Source: Ligustrum vulgare
Taxonomy: Eukaryota > Streptophyta > Magnoliopsida > Lamiales > Oleaceae
Reading direction: 5' to 3'
Assembly (NCBI GenBank): GCA_963555705.1
Contig: OY743180.1
Coordinates: 41,758,129 to 41,822,128, forward strand
DNA length: 64,000 nt
This document shows, one piece after another, positions 34,882 through 45,693 of the stretch. The stretch's first letter is position 1; each line of letters opens with the position of its first letter. Below the pieces are notes generated by a model that was given only the letters and a program-made list of their open reading frames with translations, was not told the DNA's origin and did not search any database. The translations under genes and the position numbers were made by a program.

Positions 34882-37800
34882 TCACTTCAGAAGACCAATT
34901 GAAGCTGAGCACAGCTCCAATTTTTCCTTTGTTACTGTCTTGGTCATCATGTCGGCTGGGTTCTTACTACCCTGGATCTTCTCTAATGTTAATATTTCAT
35001 CCTCCAAAAGAGACCTGATGAAATGATAACGGAGTCCAATGTGCTTGGTTCTAGAATGAAATGCTGAATTCTTTGCCAGATGTATCGCACTCTGACTATC
35101 ACTGTGCAAAACATTCTTTTCCTGACTGAATCCCAATTCTGCCAACAAACCCTGTAACCAGATCATTTCTTTGCTAGCCTCGGTTACTGCCACGTACTCT
35201 GCTTCTGTAGTGGATAGAGCAACAATCTTCTGTATCTGCGAAATCCAGCTAACTGCAGTAGTACCTACTGTGAAAACATAACCAGTAGTACTTCGTCTGC
35301 GATCTACCTCGCCAGCAAAATCTGCATCTACAAAGCCTTGTAGATTCACCTCACCTCGTCCAAAGCATAAGCATCTATCAGTAGATCCCCGTAGATATCT
35401 TAATATCCACTTTACTGCTTCCCAATGCTGTTTTCCTGGATTTGCCATAAACCTGCTCACAACTCCTACTGCATGAGCAATATCTGGTCTGGTACAAACC
35501 ATGGCATACATCAAACTTCCAATGGCTGAGGCATATGGTATTTTAGCCATGAAGTTTATCTCGTCCTCTGTCTTAGGACTCTGATCACTAGATAGACGAA
35601 AGTGATTAGCTAGTGGCGTGCTGACAGCCTTCGCATTGCACATGTTAAATCTCTGCAGAACTTGACTAATGTACTTGGCCTGAGATAACTGCAAGATACC
35701 CTTCTGCTTATCTCTGAAAATCCTCATTCCGAGAATCTGCTTCGCTGCACCCAAGTCCTTCATTTCGAATTCTGCTGATAGCTGCATCTTTAACTTCTTG
35801 ATTTCGTCCATATCTGAGCCTGCTACTAACATATCATCGACATAAAGTAGCAAAATTATATAACTGGACTCGAATCTCCTGAAGTAGCAACAATGGTCAG
35901 CATTACATTTGAAGTAGCCATTTTTCTGCATAAATCCGTCGAACTTCTTGTACCACTGTCTCGGGGCTTGCTTTAAGCCATACAGGCTCTTCTTCAATTT
36001 GCAAACGAGCTTCTCCTTTCCTTTGACTGAGAAGCCTTCTGGCTGTTGCATATATATTTCCTCCTCAAGGTCACCATGAAGGAAAGCAGTTTTCACATCT
36101 AACTGCTCCAAGTGCAAACCCTCTGCTGCAACAATACTCAAGACTGATCTGATTGTTGTCAGCTTCACAACTGGCGAAAATATTTCCGTGTAGTCAATTC
36201 CTTCTTTCTGCTGGAAACCTTTGACCACCAACCTCGCCTTGTATCTCTTTGATCCATCATGTTCCTCCTTGATTCTGTACACCCACTTATTGTGTAGAGC
36301 TCTCTTTCCTGTAGGTAACTCAGCTAGTTCCCACGTCTGGTTAGAGATGAGAGACTTTATCTCATCTTTCATTGCAAGCTCCCACTTGCCAGAATCACCG
36401 ACCTGACATGCCTCATGATAGCATTCAGGTTCACCTGCATCAGTAAGTAACATGTAACTCATGTACTTTCTATTTGGAACATGAGGTCTGGTTGACCTTC
36501 TAAGAACAGGGACTGGAGACTGTGATGCATCAGTCTCTAGAACAGGCTCCTGTAACTGCAGATCCTCCTCTGTCTGCTGCGACGTACTACTTTCTGGAGC
36601 ATCATCCAACTCAACATATGTTGGATCATCATGTACTGTGTCATCGGACTGCACTGCATTTCTGTCCTTGTACATAACCTTCTCGTTGAATATGACATCC
36701 CTGCTTCTGATGACCTTTCTCTTCTGGTCATCCCATAAGCGGTAGCCGAACTCATCTCCGCCATATCCAATGAATGTGCACTTTAGTGATTTGGGGTCTA
36801 GCTTGCCCCTTGCCTGATCACTTATATGTGCATATGCGACACATCCAAAAACTTTCACGTGGGAAAGTTTTATTTCTTTTCCGCTCCATACTTCCTCCGG
36901 TATCCTGTACTCCAACGGTACCGAGGGTCCTCGATTGATCAAGTACACCGCTGTGTTGACTGCTTCTACCCAAAACTGTTTGGGCAAGCCTGCATGTAAC
37001 CTCATGCTTCTGGCTCTCTCCGTTAATGTCCGGTTCATACGTTCTGCAACTCCATTTTGCTGTGGAGTCCCTGGCAACGTCCTCTCCATTTTGATGCCAT
37101 TCTGGTAACATAACTTTTTGAACGCCATATCCGTATATTCTCCTCCGTTGTCGGACCTCAGCTTCTTTACTCGCAATCCTGTTTCATTTTCCACCATGGC
37201 TTTCCACTTCTTGAACACATCGAATACTTCGGACTTGTGTCTCAAGAAATAAACCCACACTTTTCTCGAGTGGTCATCAATGAAAGTCACAAAGTATGAC
37301 TTTCCGCCAATAGATGAAACTGCGGTTGGTCCCCAGACGTCTGTATGGACTAACTCAAGTTTCTCTTGCTTCCGAGTTCTGCCACTAGTGTTGAAACTCA
37401 CCCTGGTCTGCTTCCCAAAGATGCAACTCTCGCATAAGTCTATATCAGTAGACTGAAGCTCTGGTAGTTTCCCCTTTGCATGCATATACTTGAGTCCCTT
37501 CTGACTCATATGCCCAAGTCTCTGGTGCCATAAGTTTGGGCCCTCCTTGCTTTCAGCAACTGCAATTGTCACACAAGCATCCGCCGTTGTGTAGAGGGTG
37601 CCAGTATCCTTGCCTCGAGCGATAATCATGGCGCCCTTGGTGATCTTCCAGTTATCACCAGAGAAGGTGGTGACATGTCCTTCTCCCGACAATTGCTTGA
37701 CGGAGATCAAGTTCTTCCTCAATTCTGGAATATGTCTCACGTCCTTCAGCTTCCACACAGATCCATTGATCTTGATCTGTACATCACCTTTTCCGACCAC

Positions 37801-38781
37801 GCCACACGGTTGATCATTACCGAGATATACTCTGCCAAAATCACCCCGCGTATAGTTTACAAAAAACTCCTTGTTTGAGGTAGCATGAAAAGATGCTCCG
37901 GAATCAATCACCCAGTATTCCGTTTTTCTCTCCAAAGAGCATATCAAAGCATCGTCCGCTTCCTCTTCCACAACATTAACCTCCGTCCTGTTCTCCTTTT
38001 CTTTTGGAGGTGTTGGACACTGGTTTTTGTAATGACCGGTCTTGCCACACTTCCAACATTCCACAACCTTTGTCTTGTTGGAATTGTTTGGATTTCTGGA
38101 CCTCGATCTGCCACTTCTAAATTTGCCATTGCCCCGCCCATTTCCTCTGTTAGAATTTCTGCCTCTGCTTTCCACGTTCAACGCCGATCCTGAAGTTGAG
38201 ACACCTTCTGACTGTCGTCTGATCTCCTCTGTTAAGATCATGCTTACGACATCATCGAACTTTAATTTTGACTTTCCGGCAGAGCCACTAATTGCTGTGA
38301 CTGTACCATTCCAGCTGTCTGGCAACTGTCCAAGAATTAACAGAGCTCGAACTTCATCACTAAAAGTGATTTCGACTGTGTTTAGCTGGTCCGTCACTTC
38401 ATTGAATTCATTTAGGTGCTCCCCAAATCTTCCGCCTTCGGCCATCTTCATATTGAACAGCTTTTTAATTAAGTGGACTTTATTTGCTGCAGATGGCTGT
38501 TCGTACATGCTAGAAAGGGCTGCCATGAGAGACTCTGTCGTCTTCTCATTTTTTATGTTGAAGGCCACTGACTTTGACAACGTCAGCCTGATTGTGCCGA
38601 GTGCTTTTCGATCAAGCAACTCCCAATCCTCCTGGCTTATATCTTCTGGCTTTTCTTTTAGTGGCTTGTATAGATCCTTCTGGTACAGATAGTCCTCCAT
38701 TTGCATTTTCCAAAATCCAAAATTTGAACCATCAAATTTGTCAATTTTGGATATTTTCTCATCTGTCGACATTGTTCCCAC
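34882..38781 (-). CDS. Copia 2 Gag-Pol polyprotein, intact, 1299 aa
   Basis: Gag occupies about residues 1-235 (UBN2-type, FDGSNFGFWKMQM). The zinc knuckle CWKCGKTGHYKNQC is at about 242-255 and the protease WVIDSGASFH at about 291-300. Integrase has HHCC (WHQRLGHMS..CESCIFGK, about 418-456) and DDE in TDVWGP, RSDNGGEY and QNGVAERMNR. RT has QLDVKTAFLHGDL and LYVDDMLVAG (about 979-988), and RNase H has VDADFAG, STTEAEY and SDSQSAI. The length and order fit a complete copia polyprotein of the Tnt1-94 type. The start ATG follows the PBS by about 100 bp. No lesion is seen. Confidence 0.97.
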   Translation of the reverse strand: MGTMSTDEKISKIDKFDGSNFGFWKMQMEDYLYQKDLYKPLKEKPEDISQEDWELLDRKALGTIRLTLSKSVAFNIKNEKTTESLMAALSSMYEQPSAANKVHLIKKLFNMKMAEGGRFGEHLNEFNEVTDQLNTVEITFSDEVRALLILGQLPDSWNGTVTAISGSAGKSKLKFDDVVSMILTEEIRRQSEGVSTSGSALNVESRGRNSNRGNGRGNGKFRSGRSRSRNPNNSNKTKVVECWKCGKTGHYKNQCPTPPKEKENRTEVNVVEEEADDALICSLERKTEYWVIDSGASFHATSNKEFFVNYTRGDFGRVYLGNDQPCGVVGKGDVQIKINGSVWKLKDVRHIPELRKNLISVKQLSGEGHVTTFSGDNWKITKGAMIIARGKDTGTLYTTADACVTIAVAESKEGPNLWHQRLGHMSQKGLKYMHAKGKLPELQSTDIDLCESCIFGKQTRVSFNTSGRTRKQEKLELVHTDVWGPTAVSSIGGKSYFVTFIDDHSRKVWVYFLRHKSEVFDVFKKWKAMVENETGLRVKKLRSDNGGEYTDMAFKKLCYQNGIKMERTLPGTPQQNGVAERMNRTLTERARSMRLHAGLPKQFWVEAVNTAVYLINRGPSVPLEYRIPEEVWSGKEIKLSHVKVFGCVAYAHISDQARGKLDPKSLKCTFIGYGGDEFGYRLWDDQKRKVIRSRDVIFNEKVMYKDRNAVQSDDTVHDDPTYVELDDAPESSTSQQTEEDLQLQEPVLETDASQSPVPVLRRSTRPHVPNRKYMSYMLLTDAGEPECYHEACQVGDSGKWELAMKDEIKSLISNQTWELAELPTGKRALHNKWVYRIKEEHDGSKRYKARLVVKGFQQKEGIDYTEIFSPVVKLTTIRSVLSIVAAEGLHLEQLDVKTAFLHGDLEEEIYMQQPEGFSVKGKEKLVCKLKKSLYGLKQAPRQWYKKFDGFMQKNGYFKCNADHCCYFRRFESSYIILLLYVDDMLVAGSDMDEIKKLKMQLSAEFEMKDLGAAKQILGMRIFRDKQKGILQLSQAKYISQVLQRFNMCNAKAVSTPLANHFRLSSDQSPKTEDEINFMAKIPYASAIGSLMYAMVCTRPDIAHAVGVVSRFMANPGKQHWEAVKWILRYLRGSTDRCLCFGRGEVNLQGFVDADFAGEVDRRRSTTGYVFTVGTTAVSWISQIQKIVALSTTEAEYVAVTEASKEMIWLQGLLAELGFSQEKNVLHSDSQSAIHLAKNSAFHSRTKHIGLRYHFIRSLLEDEILTLEKIQGSKNPADMMTKTVTKEKLELCSASIGLLK

Positions 38782-38887
38782 TCAATCACAAAACAGTCTA
38801 AAGAAATCTTTTCTGATGTGGAAGATCAGTCAAAGCTGCAACCACAGAGCATACTAAGAATTTCAAAAGATCTTATTGAGCCAAAGC

Positions 38888-38899
38888 TCTGATACCAAT
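38888..38899 (-). other. Copia 2 primer-binding site
   Basis: On the minus strand ATTGGTATCAGAGCTTTGG directly follows the 5' LTR. TGGTATCAGAGC is complementary to the 3' end of initiator methionine tRNA, the usual copia primer. Confidence 0.92.
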
Positions 38900-39376
38900 T
38901 GTTGGGAATTAGGACGCAACTAATCCCGCCCAGGATCGATGTGACACAAATAAATTTGACTTTGAAAATATAAATACGCAAAAATAAAATGCAAATACGA
39001 AACACAAAGATTTACGTGGTTCAGCAATTTGCCTACGTCCACGGACCCACACCAATATTTCACTAACTCGAAAAATGAGGAGTACAAAAATACTACACTG
39101 TATTTTTATCTGCCTATATAAAGGCTATTCTCTCCAACTCACTTTTCTCTCCACACAAGAAAATATCTTGTGTTTATACTTTCTCTCTCTTGAGCTTGTA
39201 TTGATTTTGGTGTGTATCTTACTGCAAATGAAGGCTCAATTTATAGGCAGAAATCTCGTCCAACTTTCAATTAGTGACCATTAATAAAATTGCCTCCACA
39301 ACTTTTGTCTGCCAACAAAATAATAATGATGGCCTCCACAAATTTTGTCTGCCAACATATTCTCCACTATCTAACA
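38900..39376 (-). repeat. Copia 2 5' LTR
   Basis: 477 bp, next to the PBS. It would hold the promoter. Confidence 0.96.
39234..39247 (-). promoter_or_regulatory. Possible TATA box in copia 2 5' LTR
   Basis: On the minus strand the sequence reads CTATAAATTGAG, about 135 bp into the LTR. It is a good TATA match and in a plausible place for the U3-R border. No transcript evidence is available. Confidence 0.5.
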
Positions 39377-40285
39377 GCTTCATACTGCACAGATAAAAGT
39401 TTAAAGAGTCTGCCAAAGTTCCCCAAAGGCCAAAACAGCCGATGAATAAAAACAGCTCAGGAAATATAATCTTCACTTGGCATTTACTTCTTTCTACAAA
39501 AAACATTCCTCATCCAGATTGTGGTCATCGGAAGGAACGTGAGAATTTTTTTTTTTTTTTTTTTTGGAATATGCAAAAACTGGATTTTACGTGAGTTTTT
39601 TATAATATGCAAAAACTGGATTTTACATGGCGTACGTAGTCACTCTTGGAGAATCTCCACACCCCCTCAGTTACATTCTGAATAGATGAAGCAAAAGGTT
39701 AATATGCGTAGGAGAAAGGTTGTGCAACCATAATGAAACTGTGTATCATACAAGTCTTAATTTAGTGGTCCACGATACTATAACAAATTCTTGCATAACA
39801 TATTCTTGCTGGAAAACTACAATGTGTTATCTTAATAGTTACATGTTACAGCGCAATCACTAGTCTCACGAAGATTTACCAAAGCATGTTTCCCTCATCC
39901 CCCATTTCTTTTAGGAGTTTCCAAAGACTAAATGTATCCAAATCTCCATTAAGGCGTCAAATGTCCCTCACGGATGCTTCACTTTAAATTTCTGACTACC
40001 AGCCCAAGTTAGAAAAAGAATGTAACCCGTGAAATTAGACATGTTACAAGTTGGATAGTTTTGGTCATTTAGGACCCATTGTTCAACTATAATGCAAGGT
40101 TGATGGCCAACTCGCTCAATTTTAAAGGTTGGGGATCGTGTTGATAGCTGGGCAATAGGTTAGGGATCAACAGTGCAATTTTCCCTATTTCTCTATAATT
40201 TCCAGGTTATGCAGAAAATATTTAACAAAGATAACTAGAGGGATAAAGACAATTCAGGATACAAATACCGTAAGCTCTTACATAC

Positions 40286-41435
40286 CTTTGCCTTAGTTTA
40301 AACATCCCCGTCCCTATTTGCATTGGTATGCCCATAATGATGCATTCACTTACTCCTTCAATCTTATCCTCTCTCCCGTGTATGGAAGCATTGAAAAGGT
40401 GATCTGCAGTCTTCTCAAACGAAGCCAACATCAGCACACTATCTCTCATTTTCTGTATGCCGTGCCTTGTAATTCCCAAGACTTCACCCTGCAATTATGA
40501 ACCGTGGGTCCGTGATACATTTTAAGCATTATAATAATTACATACTATACATGTATTTGAACCAGAGACAAACGATGTTTATAACCTTTCTTGAAGCTTC
40601 AATTCCAAGTATCTGCTGTACTTCTATAACATGATTACTTCTTGTTTGCTGTCCCACAACTCCTTGAATGCCCATGACGGCTAGAAGACCAGTTCTGAAT
40701 TTTTAAAATGAGAACGAAAATAATTAGTCATCACAATCTTGGACAAATATATATTGTCCGAGCAAATAAAAATAAATTTATTCAACCAAACCCAAGGTCC
40801 ATGAAATGAGGGCATTAAAAACAATCTTACCACCAAAAAGAGAAAAATACAAAGAAATATTCATCAAAAGAAACTATAAACCCACCCTTCTACGAGCAAG
40901 TTGTGCTTTTCCTTCCCATCTTTCTTATCAATATATCTATTAATTATGGCACGTTCAACTGAATTGATTCCCTGTCATCACAAGCAGAGAGAGAAAATCA
41001 GAGTTGTTTCAGAGCTGCAATTTTCCATAAAGAATGTATCAGCAGCATTAACGCTCTCTAATCCGGAAATTTTGATTCAATTAATGTTTCACCTTCACAA
41101 CGACTTTGGAGAGCTTATTTCTGAGAGTCTGGAGTTCAAACTGAATTTTACTTCTATCACTCTCCAGAAAGACTTGCAGCTTCCTTTCATCCAAAACATT
41201 CACGTCCTACAGCAAACACAGAGCAATTTCAATAATAAATGGAATACAAATAATGTAAATAAAGCAGAAAGTGTTTCACCTTGTCCTTCAGTTTCAATTT
41301 TGGGGTTTGCAGAATTGATTCTTTTACTATATGAGCATCAATAGCAAGTTGTGAGTCCTGTATTGTTCTCATGTCAAGTGTTATAACTATTTTTGCCTTC
41401 AATGATTCTTGAACCGCCTTTATACTCTTGGCTAC
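40286..41435 (-). pseudogene. NRPC1: NRPC1 exons 21-25 (C-terminal clamp region)
   Basis: Exons 41280-41435, 41093-41206, 40886-40971, 40586-40694 and 40286-40488. Landmarks are HIVKESILQTPKLKL, GINSVERAIINRYID, VMGIQGVVG..RSNHVIEV and [20 protein letters not shown]. The last ends GTGMFKLRQ plus two bases. Between 40586 and 40488 the expected exon with the HGM..D.RH..LLAD block is absent. Confidence 0.92.
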
Positions 41436-41616
41436 CTACAGGGTAAAGCGACGGTCGACTAAAATAATACTTTCCAGCAAACCCAAAACAATGAAAAAGT
41501 ATACATTGAATTAATTCTAAAACCTAAAATCCACAAATTTTTAATTCCCGTAACAGTAGCCAGAACATCTCTACCTGTACTTGCATGATAATCAATTCAT
41601 GTAGAAATCAACTAAC

Positions 41617-42053
<437 letters not shown>

Positions 42054-42437
42054 TTAACAATTAACATACAAGGCAATTCTGTTGAAATAGTTTGGTAGGG
42101 GAGCAAACAGCAACCACGATTTAATGATTCTAAAGAATAAATACTAAAATTGCTGATGCATATGAATCTTTTGTGATTATATGATGTTTTTAAAGTATAA
42201 AAATCCATAAGAAACATTAGAAAAAATTTGCGACAGTTTATATTATTATGTTAATGAATTGTTTCTTTAAAAATAAAAATAAATAGTGCACTACTAAATT
42301 TATTCCCTGGCTCCGCATTGACTACTTGAATCAGCATAAAATTTGATTTCTATAGAACCCTCGCCCCACTTTATGTCATTGATGAAACCCGGAAGTTTTT
42401 CAAAAAACTACTTGGAAATAGCGGAAGTTGGAATTAC

Positions 42438-43087
42438 CCGGAGCTGCTGGGAAGTAATTCCAGATACATTTGAAGCAATATTTTCAAGATATCCAAGTTG
42501 TTGGCTTGTATGTTGTCCTCCATCAAGTTTTAAAGCTTGAATAGTGTTTTCCATGTATTCATATTTACTCGTAATGAATTTTGATAATGAAGTAGCAAAG
42601 GCATTTGAGCACCCTTTACTTTCTTCAATGAACTTCCTTAACTCATTTGACCACCCCTCTTCAGGAGTCATATCATGCTCTGAAATATCAATCAATTGGC
42701 AGAGTTCTGAAGCAGATAAGATCTTTTGCTCCAATGCAGGACATGTTGCCTGTTTAGAAATAAGAAAAGATATAAAAAAAATCACCATTAAGTAAAGGGT
42801 TAAAACAACATTTTTTAAAGCTTAGCCAAACATGAACTCAGTTAATAAAATTGCAGATTAGTATCAAAAGGTGATGCTAAGACCTTGACTTTCATAAATA
42901 ATCTTTCGAAATTCAGGGGGCATCCAGATTTCTCTTCCATCTGAGAAGGATCCATACCATCATCACCGTACACAAACTGAACAATACTTGCACTAGCATT
43001 TTGCACTGTACTATCATAATGAATAGACAGATCCTCCAAAGCTTTCATAAGTCTACGAGACATATACCCTGTGTCGGCAGTTTTAAC
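42438..43087 (-). pseudogene. NRPC1: NRPC1 exons 17-18
   Basis: Exon 17 (42884-43087) continues the bridge helix region with [20 protein letters not shown] and has [13 protein letters not shown]. Exon 18 (42438-42749) is the more variable stretch starting ATCPALEQKILS and ending GITSQQLR with donor GTAATT. Both are phase 0. Confidence 0.92.
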
Positions 43088-44121
43088 CTACAACGATTAG
43101 AAGAAAACATAAAAAACTTCATATTGCATCACTTAAATAGTAATGAACAAATGCGTGAAAAATCACCCATGAAAAAACGAACCATAAGTAAAACAATTAT
43201 AAACCTTCAAGTACAGAGAAAAAATGTTATTTAGAAAATGAACTTAACCTACAGAATAATATTTCCATCCATGACATATTTGGCATAACTCATAATTAGG
43301 AAATCCTTGCTTCCAGAAAGGATAAGAAAATAATATTTTCTGCTAGTCTTCTACACGTATTCTGACAGCAAATTTTTCTATTTTCGTTTTTTCGTTCTAG
43401 CTCAGCAAGGATTATGCAAATGGAATCTTATTATTTCAATAATTGATTATAAGAAGTGACTAGAATAATAAATATTTTATAACCATAAGAATAGTACCTT
43501 GACAAATCATAACCTTTTTTGTTTTTACCCTAAATGTCTCACTAAAATTTCCATTTACCAGCTTACATCAACTATGAAAACTGGGCCTCATTTAAATGAT
43601 GGCAAAATTGCAAAATTAAAAAAAAAGAAAAAAAAGGGTAAATGGAAGTTGTTGGCCGTTTCTGATCACGAGAAAGTCACCTGTCATCAAGAAAGTTTCC
43701 GAACAATAGATATGCAACTTCTAAGCATCTAACCTTCATTTCTAATACAGCTTCCAATCTTCTACATCCACGATACAAACTACTAGGCCATCCGATCCAA
43801 AATCAGAAACCATATATATTGAAGAACAAGAACCTCAATATGTTGTAACTGTTTGGAAAGGATCCACATTTAATGTTACAAGTATTAATGTCAATTCCAT
43901 GTTAGGGTAGCAATTGTTGTAGAAACACAATCAGCCAATTCTCAAACAATCACGTTAGTGGATCCTTGGTCAACAAGAGTCTATGTAAGTATGTGCATTG
44001 CAAAATCCAGGTACGAAAAGAGAAACGAAGGTAAGAATCTCGATACATTAAATATTAAAAGTACAAGGTATATACTTCTCATGCACAATGAAACTATATA
44101 AAGTTAAACAATCATCCATAC

Positions 44122-44220
44122 CGCTGTATCTACAAGGCCTTCTCTTCCTCCCATTGTATGGAAAAAGAATTCAGTTGCAGTTAAACCAGTATAAAATGAA
44201 TTCTAAACAAATCCCTTTGC
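44122..44220 (-). pseudogene. NRPC1: NRPC1 exon 16 with in-frame stop (bridge helix)
   Basis: 99-bp exon, phase 0 at both ends: AKGFV, stop, [19 protein letters not shown], then REGLVDTA. The stop TAG (44203-44205) lies in the middle of conserved sequence that is in the same frame on both sides. It would end the protein at about residue 775, before the bridge helix. Confidence 0.92.
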
Positions 44221-44332
44221 CTGGATTTAATAAAGGAAGACAATTTAGCATCAAGAACAACATTCTCAACTTCGGAAAATTAAGTTCATGGTAGTAGTAT
44301 AACTTAACAAGCCAACAAACAATAAAGATTAA

Positions 44333-44496
44333 GCCCCTATTTGGTGGAGATTAAAATCAGATTTTTAGTAGATTTTGATAAAATTTGATAAAACGTTTTG
44401 TTCAAAAATTGTGGGTCCTATAAAACATGTTGTTAAAATTAATTGTTGACTTTGACTAAATTAAAAATCAAGATTTTAATCAGTACCAAACATGGC
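44333..44496. mobile_element. MITE, family 3, copy 1 (164 bp, Tourist-like)
   Basis: The ends GCCCCTATTTGGT..GATTAAAATC and GATTTTAATC..ACCAAACATGGC are inverted repeats of about 30 bp. TTAA flanks both sides. It lies in an NRPC1 intron. TIRs of the type GGCC.TGTTTGGT are typical of PIF/Harbinger (Tourist) MITEs. Confidence 0.7.
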
Positions 44497-45693
44497 TTAA
44501 GTATGAGCAAAGCGTATATCATATAAATTTTGAATGATAAGGCACTTGAGAAAATCATAAATGGAGTCTACTACAAGCAAAACTAAATGCACTACATGAC
44601 AAGTTGTGGGGAACTAAAAACATCTAAATAAACCCGTGCGGACAAGCTTGATAAAACAAATACAAAGAAAAAATGGTTTTTGGTCCATTTTGTAGAAAAA
44701 TTAAACATGTGTCTCTACAGAAAAGCAGGCTAAAAGTTTATAATACTGGCATCGAAACAGGATACCAAAGCTAATTATGTCTAGGCCATGTTGGTGAGGA
44801 CTAACATCAAGCTAAAATTTCTGGTCAAAGTCAATAATTAATTTGTAACCACGTATTTTTTTATGGTAGGAACCGTAAGAGATAAGGAGAATTTAGACAT
44901 TTGAAACATGTTCAATTCAACCAACCGTTCCAACTGTTCTGGTGAATGCACTCGACCCAGTCAGCAACAAAAAACTTTGATCTGCCTTGTGCAGTCAATT
45001 TAGATTCACTATCATGTTAACGCAGATCCAATTATAATCTACCAAACAAATCAGCCTGCCATGTCACTTCTATAAGTCCCAAGTAACAGCCTATCGTGAC
45101 AACTGACATGCAAGAACCAAAATCCTGCATTTAACCGTAATTCTAATAGACCGTGCCTGTCTCCTATCACTTTATTATTTGTCACAACCATATTATTTCA
45201 ACTTGTTTTATTTCTTGTAAGCAACAATTATAAAAAGTAGCATGGCTTTTTGCTCATTTCAACCAAAAAAAGACATGCAAGACAAAAGCAGATGTCCTTA
45301 ACCATAGAAATACTGTAATAGGAATAAAAATTTCATTTTCTTTTTCAAAATAAATATAAATAAATAAATATTTGAATTCCCCTCCCGAAAATAATAAGAA
45401 CAATAAAGATCAAATCTTCATTCATTTCTGTACATCACAAACAAAATTTCTGAAGCTTTGTCACAATCAAAGTAGGTTATTACTTCAAAGCACTCATGAT
45501 AAATTTGTATGGTCCATTGCCATGAAATAAACGTGCCATAGGAAAATCAGAAAGATCATAGGAATACGGAAGTAAAGGGAAAATATTAATGTGAAATGGA
45601 TAGGAAAATAAGCAAGGCATAAACACAAGCAAATGAATTCTGGCACAATGTAGATAAAAATTATGGCAGCTAAAAACCCACAAAGGAACTTAC

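Larger units (their letters stand above)
34316..39376 (-). mobile_element. Young full-length Ty1-copia (Tnt1/Tork-like), 5061 bp
   Basis: The LTRs are 34316-34792 and 38900-39376, 477 bp each, and by eye differ at only one base (position 6, A against G). The 5-bp target duplication GCTTC is at 34311-34315 and 39377-39381. PBS TGGTATCAGAGC lies next to the 5' LTR and polypurine AAGTGGGAGATT next to the 3' LTR. One uninterrupted polyprotein ORF is present. It is sense to NRPC1 and splits its last exon. All known parts for autonomous movement seem to be in place. Confidence 0.97.
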
